Of a stretch of DNA of 9,129 nucleotides, positions 1-6,416 are shown in pieces. The stretch is from JBGPJM01 sp041485385 (GTDB lineage: Bacteria; Planctomycetota; Phycisphaerae; Phycisphaerales; UBA1924). The notes beneath the pieces are model-generated. The model was given only the letters and a program-made list of their open reading frames with translations. It was not told the DNA's origin and ran no database searches. Where the stretch lies: NCBI GenBank assembly GCA_041485385.1, contig JBGPJM010000200.1:1-9129 (forward strand). Reading direction: 5' to 3'. Numbering within the stretch: the first letter of the stretch is position 1; each line of letters begins with the position of its first letter. The translations under genes and the position numbers were made by a program.

Positions 1-2
1 AC

Positions 3-1007
3 TACACCACCCGTTACGACGCCCTCTACGGCCACCGCGGCCCGCTCGCGCTCCGGTTCCCCCTCGGCCACCACGGCGTCGACCTTTTCTTCATCATCAG
101 CGGCTTCGTCATCCTCATGACCCTCGACCGCGCCCGCTCCACCCGCGAGTTCGTCGTCGCCCGCTTCAGCCGCCTCTTCCCCGCCTTCTGGACCGCCTGC
201 GGCCTCACGCTCCTGGTGACCACCCTATTTCCGCTGGACGATCAGCCCCTCGCCTGGACCGACGCCGCGCTCAACCTCACCATGATCCCCCGCGTCCTGG
301 GCGCCGAGTACATCGACGGCGTCTACTGGACGCTCCAGACCGAACTCATCTTCTACGCCGTGGCGGGCCTCACCGTTGCCATCGGTGCCCGCAAGCACCT
401 CCTCCTCGTCCTGGGCGCGTTGGTGTTGCTCGACGCGATCGGTGTCCGCGTCGGCGGCCGATTCCGCTTCTTCCTCATCGGCGTCGTCTTCTACGAATTG
501 ATGGGACGACGTCTGGGCTGGAAGGACTGCGTCCTGCTGGCCCTCTGCCTCGCCGGCATCATCCGCCACGAGGCCTGGATCGGCGTCGCGATGATCACCG
601 CCATGGCCGCCGCCGTCTTCGCCGCCTCCCGCCGGCGCATCCCCCTCCTCGCCAACCCGGTCCTCGTCTACCTTGGCGTCGTCTCCTATTCCCTCTACCT
701 GGTCCACCAGAACATCGGGTATGTCATCATCAAGCTGGCATACGAGGTCGGGCTGAATCCTCACGCCGCGGTCCTCGCGGCCATCGCCGTCGCCATCGCC
801 CTGGCCTCGATCCTCACTTTCGGCGTCGAGCGCCCCGCCAACCGCGCGCTCCGCCGCCTCCTCACACCCCGCCGCACCCCGGCCCCGATTGTCCCCGGCT
901 GCGTCTCGCTGCCGCCGGCAACGGCCGGCCCCGTCGTCATCCCCCATCGCCCCGGCCTCGCGACCGCCGCGGGGATCTCCGGGAGCACGCCCGGTTCCGC
1001 AGGCTGA
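3..1007 (+). CDS. Acyltransferase-3 family membrane protein, 5'-truncated by window edge
   Basis: This is a polytopic inner-membrane acyltransferase (OatA/ExoZ/NodX-like family), which typically O-acylates a cell-surface or exported sugar using an acyl donor. The frame is open from base 3, so 334 C-terminal residues are visible; the ATG at 117 is internal, because the preceding codons already encode the family motif GVDLFFIISGF. Other signatures in order are RFSRLFPAFW (the family's R-F-x-R-x-x-P-x-W patch), VYWTLQTELIFY (the W-S/T-L-x-x-E-x-x-F-Y patch), YLGVVSYSLYLVHQ, and FGVERPANRALRRL at the cytoplasmic end. Many hydrophobic stretches rich in L, V, A and I separate them. The N-terminal segment that normally holds the catalytic-type His/Arg pair lies outside the window. 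The last 45 or so residues form a Pro/Ala/Gly-rich tail that is probably disordered. The substrate cannot be told from this fragment. The next gene starts 108 bases downstream. Confidence 0.9.
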   Translation, partial: YTTRYDALYGHRGPLALRFPLGHHGVDLFFIISGFVILMTLDRARSTREFVVARFSRLFPAFWTACGLTLLVTTLFPLDDQPLAWTDAALNLTMIPRVLGAEYIDGVYWTLQTELIFYAVAGLTVAIGARKHLLLVLGALVLLDAIGVRVGGRFRFFLIGVVFYELMGRRLGWKDCVLLALCLAGIIRHEAWIGVAMITAMAAAVFAASRRRIPLLANPVLVYLGVVSYSLYLVHQNIGYVIIKLAYEVGLNPHAAVLAAIAVAIALASILTFGVERPANRALRRLLTPRRTPAPIVPGCVSLPPATAGPVVIPHRPGLATAAGISGSTPGSAG

Positions 1008-1059
1008 CGCCACACCCACACTCCCCCGCCGCCGCCCGGAACCGCCTCCGTAGGGCCGC

Positions 1060-1083
1060 GTCTATCCCATCGACCCCATAGAC
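1060..1083 (+). other. Short inverted repeat in the gap before the LEPR gene
   Basis: GTCTAT (1060-1065) and ATAGAC (1078-1083) are perfect 6-base complements separated by 12 bases. They lie between the acyltransferase stop and the ribosome-binding site of the next gene. No T-run follows, so a classic intrinsic terminator is not supported. It may be a leader hairpin, an operator half-site pair, or chance. Confidence 0.25.
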
Positions 1084-1115
1084 TCCCCTCAACCTCCGCC
1101 CACCGGAGATTCGTG

Positions 1116-3452
1116 ATGGCCCGCACTCCCAACTACGCGGCCTCGGGCCCCGTCTCGGCCGAGCCCCTCGAGCCACGCTCCCTCCTCTCCGCCCCCTACG
1201 ACTTCGCCGCCGTCGGTATCCGCTTGGATGCCACCCCAGGGCCGGCCGTCTTCCTCGCCGAGGGCACCATCGACGCCGCCTCCGCCATCACCGGCTCCAT
1301 GACCCTCGCGACCGAATCCGGTCCCGAAACCACCGGCTCTATTGACTGGACCCGCTACAACCGCGCCCCCCGCGGCGGCTTCACCTTCACCACCCAGGGT
1401 GGATTCACCCCCTACGCCTCGCAGACCGGCACCCAGTTCATCGCCGACGACCGCTGGTCCCTGGGAACCTTCACCGGCCGCGCGGGCGATGGCTCCGTCC
1501 GTGACATGGCCATCCTCTCCGAGAGCATGCCCGCGGATGCCATACCCCACACCTTCGAAGGCTTCGAGCTGCAGATGGCCCGTCTCACGCCCGGCGGCGG
1601 CATCGAGTACTTCCCCCTCCTCGTCCGTGCCGACGCCAGTACCTCCCCCCTCACCGGCTTCACCTTCACCTACGACCTCGCTTCCGGTCCCCAGTCCGTC
1701 CACCACAACGTCGTCTCGATCGTCGGCGGGCGCATCACCCTCGACGACGGCCAGGTCGTCATCTTCGCCATCCCCGACGGCAATATGTTCCTCGCCGACC
1801 TCGACAACTCCGACGGCATCGTCGGCATCGCATCCGGGCGCATGCGCGCCAACCTCCCGCTCGCCATGAGCGGCACCTTCCGCGCCGCCGTCATCGCCAC
1901 CGGACCCGAGTCGCGCGAGTTCTTCGGCGCCCGCATCGATGAAACCCGCCCCGACGGCACCGCAGCGCTCAACGTCGTTGTCCGCCTCTTCAGCTCCTTC
2001 CAGAACACCTCCGCGCCGACCCAGGGCACTTTCGAGATCTTCCGCCAGGACCAGTGGGACGCTGGCCTCCGCGAGCCCGTCACGATCGGCACCTGGGCCT
2101 TCGGCTTCGGTTCGATCGAAGGCGAGACCGGACCGGGCGCCGGGAACTTCCACATCGACCTCACCGGCCCCGCCGGTCGCCGCGTCACCATCCTCCAGAC
2201 CGTCCCCCAGGCCTTCGCCTTCGGCCCACTCACCACGGCGGGAGGCGGCACCGAGCAACTCTTCGGCGCCGGCTCCGGCCAGGCCATGGTTACCGGCCGC
2301 CCCGACGAGTTCACCAGCGATGTCGGTTCCGACGGCCACCCACTCATCTACATCGACTCCCGCCCGGATCAATCGACCGACCAGGCCATCTACCGCCTCG
2401 ACCTCGTCAACGACGTCGCCGGCGAGCCCATCGTCGGTGAGCTCACCTCCTGGTTCGGCCCCGGCGGCGGCAGGTACTTCGCCGGGCTCTCCGCGACCGG
2501 CGAGATCCAGGCCTGGCGCTACGACCTGTTCGGCTGGGCGTACATGAACATCACCCGCGCAACGCCGGGCGCCCACGCCATCATCGGCGACCTCTTCGCG
2601 ACCCTCCGCGACATCAACATCGTTGGGTTCGGCATCGGCGGCACAACCCAGACGCTCGCGGGCTTCGACCTCAGCGGCAACTTCGTCGCCTACCGCCAGC
2701 TCTTGGACGATTCCATCGCCTTCGGCGCCGGCTGGCAGTTCGTCGACGCCGAGCACAACGGCCTCGACGGCCTCGGCGATGTCCCCGTCATCGTGGGCGG
2801 CCTCTCCGGTTGGGACGCAACCTGGGGCGCGGCACACTTCGCCGGCCTTGACACCGACGGCGACCTCCTCTCCATCTGGTGGGCGCCCGGGATGGCCAGG
2901 TGGCGCGTCGACAACCTCTCCGCCAGCGCCGCGACGCCCACGCTCGCCGGCCAGGTCACCGCGCTGCGGACCACCTGGGACGGCTTCCAGATCGCCGGCT
3001 CCGCGGCCGCCAATGGGCACGTCATCGTCACGTGGTGGGCGCCGGGGCGCGACGCGTGGGAATCGCGCGACATGACGGCCGAGCTCGGCGGCCCGACACT
3101 TTCGGGCGCCACGATCACCAGCCACTTCAACAGTTGGCAGAACACGATGAACATCGTCGGGAGCGACGCGGCCGGGGAAATTCGCGTGTTCTGGTGGAGC
3201 TCGTGGGCCGGCTGGAACATCGGCAGCTTGAGCGCGGGCACGGCGCCCGAGCTTGTGCCACTGGCGCCGTGGCGGATGGTCTCGACATTCTGGCAGGTCT
3301 CCCAGAACGACTCTTTCAGCCTTGATTCGTCGCAGTCGCTGCTGGGGCACAACGCCGATGGCGACCTCGTGCGACTGGTCTGGCGCTCCTACACGCCCGA
3401 TTCCTGGACGCTGGACAACCTCACCGGCGGGGCCTTCCCGTACTTCACTTGA
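1116..3452 (+). CDS. LEPR-XLL motif protein with seven C-terminal beta-propeller-like repeats
   Basis: This is a 778-residue protein of unknown function, probably exported. Residues 18-26 read LEPRSLLSA, the LEPR-XLL motif found at the N-terminus of many large planctomycete exported proteins. No strong hydrophobic signal core precedes it. Residues about 30-400 are rich in Gly, Thr and Phe and look all-beta, with no domain I recognise. From residue 407 there are seven units starting with G-(H/E/N/D)-x-(hydrophobic) near residues 407, 462, 521, 582, 634, 687 and 749. The best conserved carry W-W-A-P-G followed by W and a D-N-L or similar stretch. Spacing of 52-62 residues and a count of seven suggest a seven-bladed propeller, which often binds sugar or protein. 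The ATG at 1116 is preferred over the overlapping GTG at 1113 because GGAG (1105-1108) then has a 7-base spacer. Codons end mostly in C early in the gene and increasingly in G near the 3' end. The role may be at the cell surface, fitting the adjacent surface-sugar acyltransferase, but this is inference. Confidence 0.85.
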   Translation: MARTPNYAASGPVSAEPLEPRSLLSAPYDFAAVGIRLDATPGPAVFLAEGTIDAASAITGSMTLATESGPETTGSIDWTRYNRAPRGGFTFTTQGGFTPYASQTGTQFIADDRWSLGTFTGRAGDGSVRDMAILSESMPADAIPHTFEGFELQMARLTPGGGIEYFPLLVRADASTSPLTGFTFTYDLASGPQSVHHNVVSIVGGRITLDDGQVVIFAIPDGNMFLADLDNSDGIVGIASGRMRANLPLAMSGTFRAAVIATGPESREFFGARIDETRPDGTAALNVVVRLFSSFQNTSAPTQGTFEIFRQDQWDAGLREPVTIGTWAFGFGSIEGETGPGAGNFHIDLTGPAGRRVTILQTVPQAFAFGPLTTAGGGTEQLFGAGSGQAMVTGRPDEFTSDVGSDGHPLIYIDSRPDQSTDQAIYRLDLVNDVAGEPIVGELTSWFGPGGGRYFAGLSATGEIQAWRYDLFGWAYMNITRATPGAHAIIGDLFATLRDINIVGFGIGGTTQTLAGFDLSGNFVAYRQLLDDSIAFGAGWQFVDAEHNGLDGLGDVPVIVGGLSGWDATWGAAHFAGLDTDGDLLSIWWAPGMARWRVDNLSASAATPTLAGQVTALRTTWDGFQIAGSAAANGHVIVTWWAPGRDAWESRDMTAELGGPTLSGATITSHFNSWQNTMNIVGSDAAGEIRVFWWSSWAGWNIGSLSAGTAPELVPLAPWRMVSTFWQVSQNDSFSLDSSQSLLGHNADGDLVRLVWRSYTPDSWTLDNLTGGAFPYFT

Positions 3453-3456
3453 GTCC

Positions 3457-3472
3457 CCCCTCGGTTCAGGGG
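3457..3472 (+). terminator. Weak candidate terminator hairpin after the LEPR gene
   Basis: CCCCT (3457-3461) and AGGGG (3468-3472) can pair around a 6-base loop, starting 5 bases after the stop codon. There is no downstream T-run, so this would be at best an atypical intrinsic terminator. It does fall at the boundary between the surface-related genes and the stress cluster. Confidence 0.3.
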
Positions 3473-3582
3473 TGGGCCCATCCTGCGCGCCCAAATCGGG
3501 GAATACCCTGCAATTTGCGGCCGCCTTTCGCCACGTTCGGTCGACTAACCCCTGTGTTCGGCGATCTCTGACGATGCGCGGG

Positions 3583-3606
3583 CGGGCAGTTCGCCGGGCC
3601 TGCCCG
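3583..3606 (+). other. Inverted repeat upstream of the candidate stress-cluster promoter
   Basis: CGGGCA (3583-3588) and TGCCCG (3601-3606) are perfect complements around a 12-base spacer. The element ends 15 bases before the GGGAAC box at 3621. It could be a terminator stem for upstream transcription or a regulator site. GC-rich DNA gives such pairs by chance, so confidence is low. Confidence 0.22.
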
Positions 3607-3620
3607 AATCGGGGCACCGA

Positions 3621-3647
3621 GGGAACATCGGGTAAGTTTCCCTGTTG
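3621..3647 (+). promoter_or_regulatory. Candidate ECF sigma (SigR/SigH-like) promoter for the stress cluster
   Basis: GGGAAC (3621-3626) is followed after exactly 17 bases by GTTG (3644-3647). This resembles the GGGAAY-N16-18-GTT consensus described for actinobacterial SigR/SigH, ECF factors that respond to thiol oxidation and heat. It sits about 93 bases upstream of the BON-protein start, in the only sizeable gap before the cluster. Its first box also forms a short inverted repeat with TTCCC (3638-3642). Planctomycetes carry many ECF factors, but whether one recognises this exact motif is unknown. A further 11-base near-palindrome, CTCGGCCCGAG, lies at 3689-3699 and could be an operator. I saw no convincing sigma-70 -35/-10 pair. 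Confidence 0.3.
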
Positions 3648-3739
3648 AGCCGTCAGCGCCTCCACGACATCATCACCTGAGCATCCGTCTCGGCCCGAGG
3701 ACCGCGGCGATGCCCGGCCATGAGAAGAAGGGAGCCGCC

Positions 3740-4417
3740 ATGACGATCGCAACGATCAGGTCCGATTCGCAGGTCCAGGCCGACGTGCTGAACGAGTTGA
3801 AGTGGGACGCCACCGTGGACGAAGCCGAGGTGGGCGTGCAGGTGTTGAACGGCATCGTCACGCTGACGGGGAACCTCAGCGCGTACCCGAAGAAGCTCGC
3901 CGCGTGCAGCGCCGCGCACCGCGTGTACGGCGTGTTGGATGTGGTGGACGACATGAGGGTGAAGATCCCGAGGGCGTGGGAGCGGACGGACCAGGAAGTG
4001 GCGAAGGCCGTCCGCGACGCGCTCATCTGGGATGTGCTTGTTCCCGACGAGCACGTCACGTCCACGGTCTCCGCCGGCGTGGTGACGCTGCAGGGAAGCG
4101 TGGAGACGTGGATGCAGCGCTGGCACGCCGAGTCCGCGGTGCAGCGGCTGACCGGCGTCAAGGGCGTTGTCAACCAGATCACCGTGGCCGCCAAGCCGGT
4201 CGATCCTGTCCGGGTCAAGCGCCAGATCGAGGAGGCGCTGGAACGGCAGGCCGAGCGCGAGGCGAGGCACATCGACGTGAGCGTAAAGGAGGGCGTTGTC
4301 ACGCTCACCGGCACGGTGCGCTCGTGGGGAGAGAAGAACGCCATCGAGCGCGTCGCGGGGTACGGCCTCGGCGTCCGGCGCGTGGACGATCGGACGACGG
4401 TGGACCCGTACGCCTGA
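3740..4417 (+). CDS. Three-BON-domain protein
   Basis: This is a 225-residue protein made of three BON (OsmY-type, 'bacterial OsmY and nodulation') domains at about residues 9-76, 84-150 and 155-222. Each carries the core strand pattern G-(I/V)-V-T-L-x-G, at residues 38-44 (GIVTLTG), 113-119 (GVVTLQG) and 185-191 (GVVTLTG). It is followed by an amphipathic helix with basic and acidic residues. BON domains are thought to bind membranes or other macromolecules, and OsmY is an osmotic-stress protein. Unlike OsmY there is no signal peptide here, so this protein is probably cytoplasmic or peripheral. The ATG at 3740 is chosen because AAGGGAG (3728-3734) lies just upstream. An earlier in-frame ATG at 3710 has no such site. 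It is the first gene of the co-directional stress cluster, directly after a candidate ECF promoter, and is followed 85 bases later by hsp20. Confidence 0.92.
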   Translation: MTIATIRSDSQVQADVLNELKWDATVDEAEVGVQVLNGIVTLTGNLSAYPKKLAACSAAHRVYGVLDVVDDMRVKIPRAWERTDQEVAKAVRDALIWDVLVPDEHVTSTVSAGVVTLQGSVETWMQRWHAESAVQRLTGVKGVVNQITVAAKPVDPVRVKRQIEEALERQAEREARHIDVSVKEGVVTLTGTVRSWGEKNAIERVAGYGLGVRRVDDRTTVDPYA

Positions 4418-4449
4418 ACCCATGCCGCGCGTCCCTCCGACCTCAAGCC

Positions 4450-4465
4450 CCGCGGGAAACCGTGG
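4450..4465 (+). other. GAAA-tetraloop hairpin in the bon-hsp20 gap
   Basis: CCGCGG (4450-4455) and CCGTGG (4460-4465) form a six-pair stem, with one G-T pair, closed by a GAAA loop (4456-4459), a stable GNRA tetraloop. It lies 38 bases before the hsp20 start and has no trailing T-run. It could be a processing or stability element in a bon-hsp20 transcript. The stem does not include the hsp20 ribosome-binding site, so a simple RNA thermometer is not shown. Confidence 0.3.
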
Positions 4466-4502
4466 CGGCATCCGACCCGACACACCAATCGAAAGGCACC
4501 CC

Positions 4503-5003
4503 ATGAACCTGACTCTCTGGAACAAGCGCAGCCCCGTGAACGGCGACCTGGACCGCCTCCGCAACGAGATGGACCGCACGTTTGACCGATTCTTCAACGA
4601 ACCCCTCGGCCTTGTCGAGCCGAAGACGCTACGGGCGGAGGGGTGGATCCCGCCTGTGGACGTGAGCGAGACGGACACCGAGGTCACCATCCGGGCCGAG
4701 GTCCCGGGCATCGCTGCGAAGGACCTGGACATCTCCGTCTCCGGCAACACGTTGACCATCGCCGGCCAGAAGCAGCAGCAGGAGGAGAAGAAGGGCGAGG
4801 ACTTCTACCGCTGGGAGCGGTCCTTCGGCTCCTTCCGGCGCTTCATCGAGCTGCCCGACACCGTCGATGCGAGCAAGGTCACGGCGGAATCGGACAACGG
4901 CGTCGTGACCATCCAGGTCGCCAAGAAGCCCGGCGTCAAGCCCAGGCAGGTCGAGGTCAAGCCGGCCGGCTCGATGGTCAAGCGAGTGCCCGTGACCGGA
5001 TGA
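4503..5003 (+). CDS. hsp20: Small heat-shock protein, Hsp20/alpha-crystallin family
   Basis: This is an ATP-independent holdase that binds partly unfolded cytoplasmic proteins as a large oligomer. The 166-residue product has the usual family length. The N-terminal arm (1-48) has the typical LDRLRNEMDRTFDRFFNEP helix. The alpha-crystallin domain spans about 49-140, with WIPPVDVSETD at its start, RAEVPGI at 64-70, the charged loop 90-100 and WERSFGSFRRFIELP at 104-118. The hallmark A-x(3-4)-N-G-V-V-x-(I/L) is at 128-137. A C-terminal V-P-V (162-164) resembles the I-x-I/V anchoring motif. The ATG at 4503 is chosen because residues upstream of it do not match the family and GAAAGG (4491-4496) precedes it by 6 bases. 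It sits between the BON gene and the HPF-CSD gene, consistent with stress expression. Confidence 0.97.
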   Translation: MNLTLWNKRSPVNGDLDRLRNEMDRTFDRFFNEPLGLVEPKTLRAEGWIPPVDVSETDTEVTIRAEVPGIAAKDLDISVSGNTLTIAGQKQQQEEKKGEDFYRWERSFGSFRRFIELPDTVDASKVTAESDNGVVTIQVAKKPGVKPRQVEVKPAGSMVKRVPVTG

Positions 5004-5039
5004 GCCCTGCTCGGCACAGCACCCGTAGGAGCTGTCGCC

Positions 5040-5048
5040 GGGGGGGGG
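5040..5048 (+). repeat. G9 homopolymer
   Basis: Nine consecutive G residues lie in the gap after hsp20, outside any supported gene. Runs of this length are prone to slippage and sequencing error. Being non-coding, a length error here would not alter a protein. Confidence 0.6.
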
Positions 5049-5111
5049 CCTCCAACAGGGCGGCCGTAGAGGCCGTGACGGCACCCGTCCCGGCCGCTGC
5101 GCCACGCTCCC

Positions 5112-5142
5112 GCGCCGGGGCAGCCGAGAGGCGCCCCGGCGC
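5112..5142 (+). promoter_or_regulatory. Strong GC hairpin directly before the hpf ribosome-binding site
   Basis: GCGCCGGGGC (5112-5121) and GCCCCGGCGC (5133-5142) are a perfect 10-base inverted repeat around an 11-base loop. The stem ends three bases before the purine-rich ribosome-binding site (5146-5154) of the HPF-CSD gene. There is no T-run after it. It may end hsp20 transcripts in a factor-dependent way, protect the 5' end of a processed mRNA, or control access to the start of the hibernation-factor gene. Confidence 0.5.
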
Positions 5143-5157
5143 ATTGAGGTGAGGATC

Positions 5158-5757
5158 ATGAACATCCCGGTCGAGGTTGCGTTCAAGGGCATGCCCGTCT
5201 CCGACGCGGCGGAGGCCGCCGCGAGGCGATCGGCGGAGGAGTTGGAGCTGTACTTCGGGCGCATCACGAGCTGCCGCGTCGTGATCGACGCGCCGCACCG
5301 TCGTCATCACCAAGGCGCGCTGTATTCCGTACGGATCGACCTCACCATGCCCGGCGCGGAGATCGTGGTGAACCGCGAGCACCGGTTCGACCGCGCGCAC
5401 GAGGATGTGTACGTGGCGATGCGGGACGCCTTCGCGGCCGCCCGCCGCCGGCTCGAAGACCAGGTTCGCCTCATGCGCCACCAGGTCAAGAGCCATGCAC
5501 AGACGCCCGCCGGGCACGTCGTCAAGCTCGTTCCGGCCAGGGGGTACGGGTTTCTCGCGACTCCCGACGGGCGCGAGGTGTATTTTCATCGCCACGCGCT
5601 CGTCGGCGGCGGGTTCGAGCGCCTGCACGTCGGCGACGAGGTCCGCTTCGCCGAGGAGCCGGGGCGGGAGGGGCCCCAGGCGACCTTCGTCCATGCTGCC
5701 CACGCCCACGCCCACGGCCCCGGCCCCGGCGCGGGCGCGCCGGAGGATCGGCCATGA
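5158..5757 (+). CDS. Ribosome hibernation factor (HPF/RaiA, S30AE) fused to a cold-shock domain
   Basis: This is a 199-residue two-domain protein. Residues 1-105 match the HPF/YfiA (S30AE) fold, which binds the 30S decoding region and idles ribosomes in starvation or cold. Visible are the opening MNIPVEVAFKGMPVSDAAE, a central CRVVIDAPHRRHHQGALYSV and the helix DRAHEDVYVAMRDAFAAARRR. Residues 119-178 are a divergent cold-shock domain with RNP1-like GYGFL (129-133) and RNP2-like VYFHRHAL (141-148), followed by LHVGDEVRF. HPF-CSD fusions of this kind occur in other bacteria. The tail (179-199) is an unusual His/Ala/Gly/Pro run. The ATG at 5158 is preferred over the GTG at 5149 because GAGGTGAGG lies just before it. 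The stop overlaps the hydrolase start (ATGA), implying coupled translation. Binding to ribosomes is inferred from the family. Confidence 0.93.
   Translation: MNIPVEVAFKGMPVSDAAEAAARRSAEELELYFGRITSCRVVIDAPHRRHHQGALYSVRIDLTMPGAEIVVNREHRFDRAHEDVYVAMRDAFAAARRRLEDQVRLMRHQVKSHAQTPAGHVVKLVPARGYGFLATPDGREVYFHRHALVGGGFERLHVGDEVRFAEEPGREGPQATFVHAAHAHAHGPGPGAGAPEDRP
5698..5727 (+). repeat. Short hexamer repeats in the hpf tail
   Basis: GCCCAC occurs three times in tandem (5698-5715), followed by GGCCCC twice (5716-5727). They encode the alternating Ala-His and Gly-Pro residues at the C-terminus of the HPF-CSD protein. Expansion by slippage is a likely origin of this low-complexity tail. The His pairs could bind metal, but that is speculation. 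Confidence 0.55.
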
Positions 5758-6416
5758 CCACTGATACAGCCCATGCCGGCATCGACGTCGAGGTACCCGC
5801 CCCGCCCGTCCTCCTGCCGGGGTGGCTCACGTTGCCGCGGGCGGGGATGGGGCTGGTGCTCTTCGCCCACGGCAGCAACAGCACGCGGCGGAGTCCGCGC
5901 AACCAGTTCGTGGCGTCGATGCTCCACGATGCCGGGCTGGGAACGCTGCTCTTCGATCTGCTCGCCGAAACTGAGACGGAAGACCGGGACAATGTGTTCA
6001 ACATCGAACTCCTGGCCCGGCGGCTGCTGGGCGCGACCCGCTGGGTTCTGGGCGATCCGCGGACGGTCCGGGCGCCCATCGGTCTCTTCGGCGCCAGCAC
6101 GGGGGCCGGCGCGGCCCTGGTGGCCGCGGCGCAGGAGCCGCTGGTCCGGGCCGTCGTCTCGCGGGGAGGCAGGCCCGACCTGGCGGGGACGTGGCTGGAG
6201 CGGGTCACGGCGCCGACGCTGCTCATCGTCGGCGGCGAGGACAGGGCCGTTCTGGAGCTGAACCGGCAGGCCCTCGGCGAACTGCGCTGCACGAAGCACA
6301 TGGCCGTGGTGCCCGGCGCCACCCATCTGTTCGAGGAGCCCGGGACACTCGAGCAGGCGGCGCAGCTCGCCACGGACTGGTTCACACGCCATCTCCGCAC
6401 AGGAGAACCCACATGA
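5754..6416 (+). CDS. Alpha/beta hydrolase, dienelactone-hydrolase type
   Basis: This is a 220-residue serine hydrolase-fold protein. The oxyanion-hole segment is LVLFAHGSNSTRRSPRN (34-50, HG at 39-40). The nucleophile elbow is G-A-S-T-G with Ser115, the acid is probably Asp163 in VGGEDRAV, and the base is His191 in GATHLFEEPG. The catalytic triad therefore looks complete. The family resembles the hydrolase domains annotated as dienelactone hydrolase that accompany, or are fused to, phosphoribosyltransferase domains in other bacteria. The natural substrate is unknown, and the name should not be read as evidence for aromatic degradation. The ATG start overlaps the hpf stop and is preceded by GGAGG (5742-5746). 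Its own stop overlaps the next start. The phosphoribosyltransferase partner immediately downstream suggests the two proteins act together. Confidence 0.92.
   Translation: MTTDTAHAGIDVEVPAPPVLLPGWLTLPRAGMGLVLFAHGSNSTRRSPRNQFVASMLHDAGLGTLLFDLLAETETEDRDNVFNIELLARRLLGATRWVLGDPRTVRAPIGLFGASTGAGAALVAAAQEPLVRAVVSRGGRPDLAGTWLERVTAPTLLIVGGEDRAVLELNRQALGELRCTKHMAVVPGATHLFEEPGTLEQAAQLATDWFTRHLRTGEPT

Larger units (their letters stand above)
3453..3739. other. Intergenic region separating the surface genes from the stress cluster
   Basis: This 287-base stretch has no supportable gene. It contains the weak hairpin at 3457-3472, the inverted repeat at 3583-3606 and the candidate ECF promoter at 3621-3647. 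An in-frame ATG at 3710 could extend the BON protein by 10 residues, but no ribosome-binding site precedes it. This is the most likely place for the promoter of the downstream run of genes. Confidence 0.7.

Noticed and set aside
225..1019. A 264-codon minus-strand frame opposite the acyltransferase
   Set aside because: It is acidic low-complexity sequence with no domain. The + strand frame carries several acyltransferase-3 motifs, so this is a shadow.
3253..3648. A 131-codon + strand frame overlapping the end of the LEPR gene and the gap
   Set aside because: Its first half is out-of-frame with a well-supported gene, its composition is Arg/Ser/Thr/Pro-rich, and it has no family match.
1089..3752. 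An 887-codon open frame on the minus strand opposite the LEPR gene
   Set aside because: The translation is low-complexity Gly/Ala/Val/Asp/Glu without recognisable domains, as expected opposite a C-ending, GC-rich gene. The + strand has a family motif, repeats and a ribosome-binding site.
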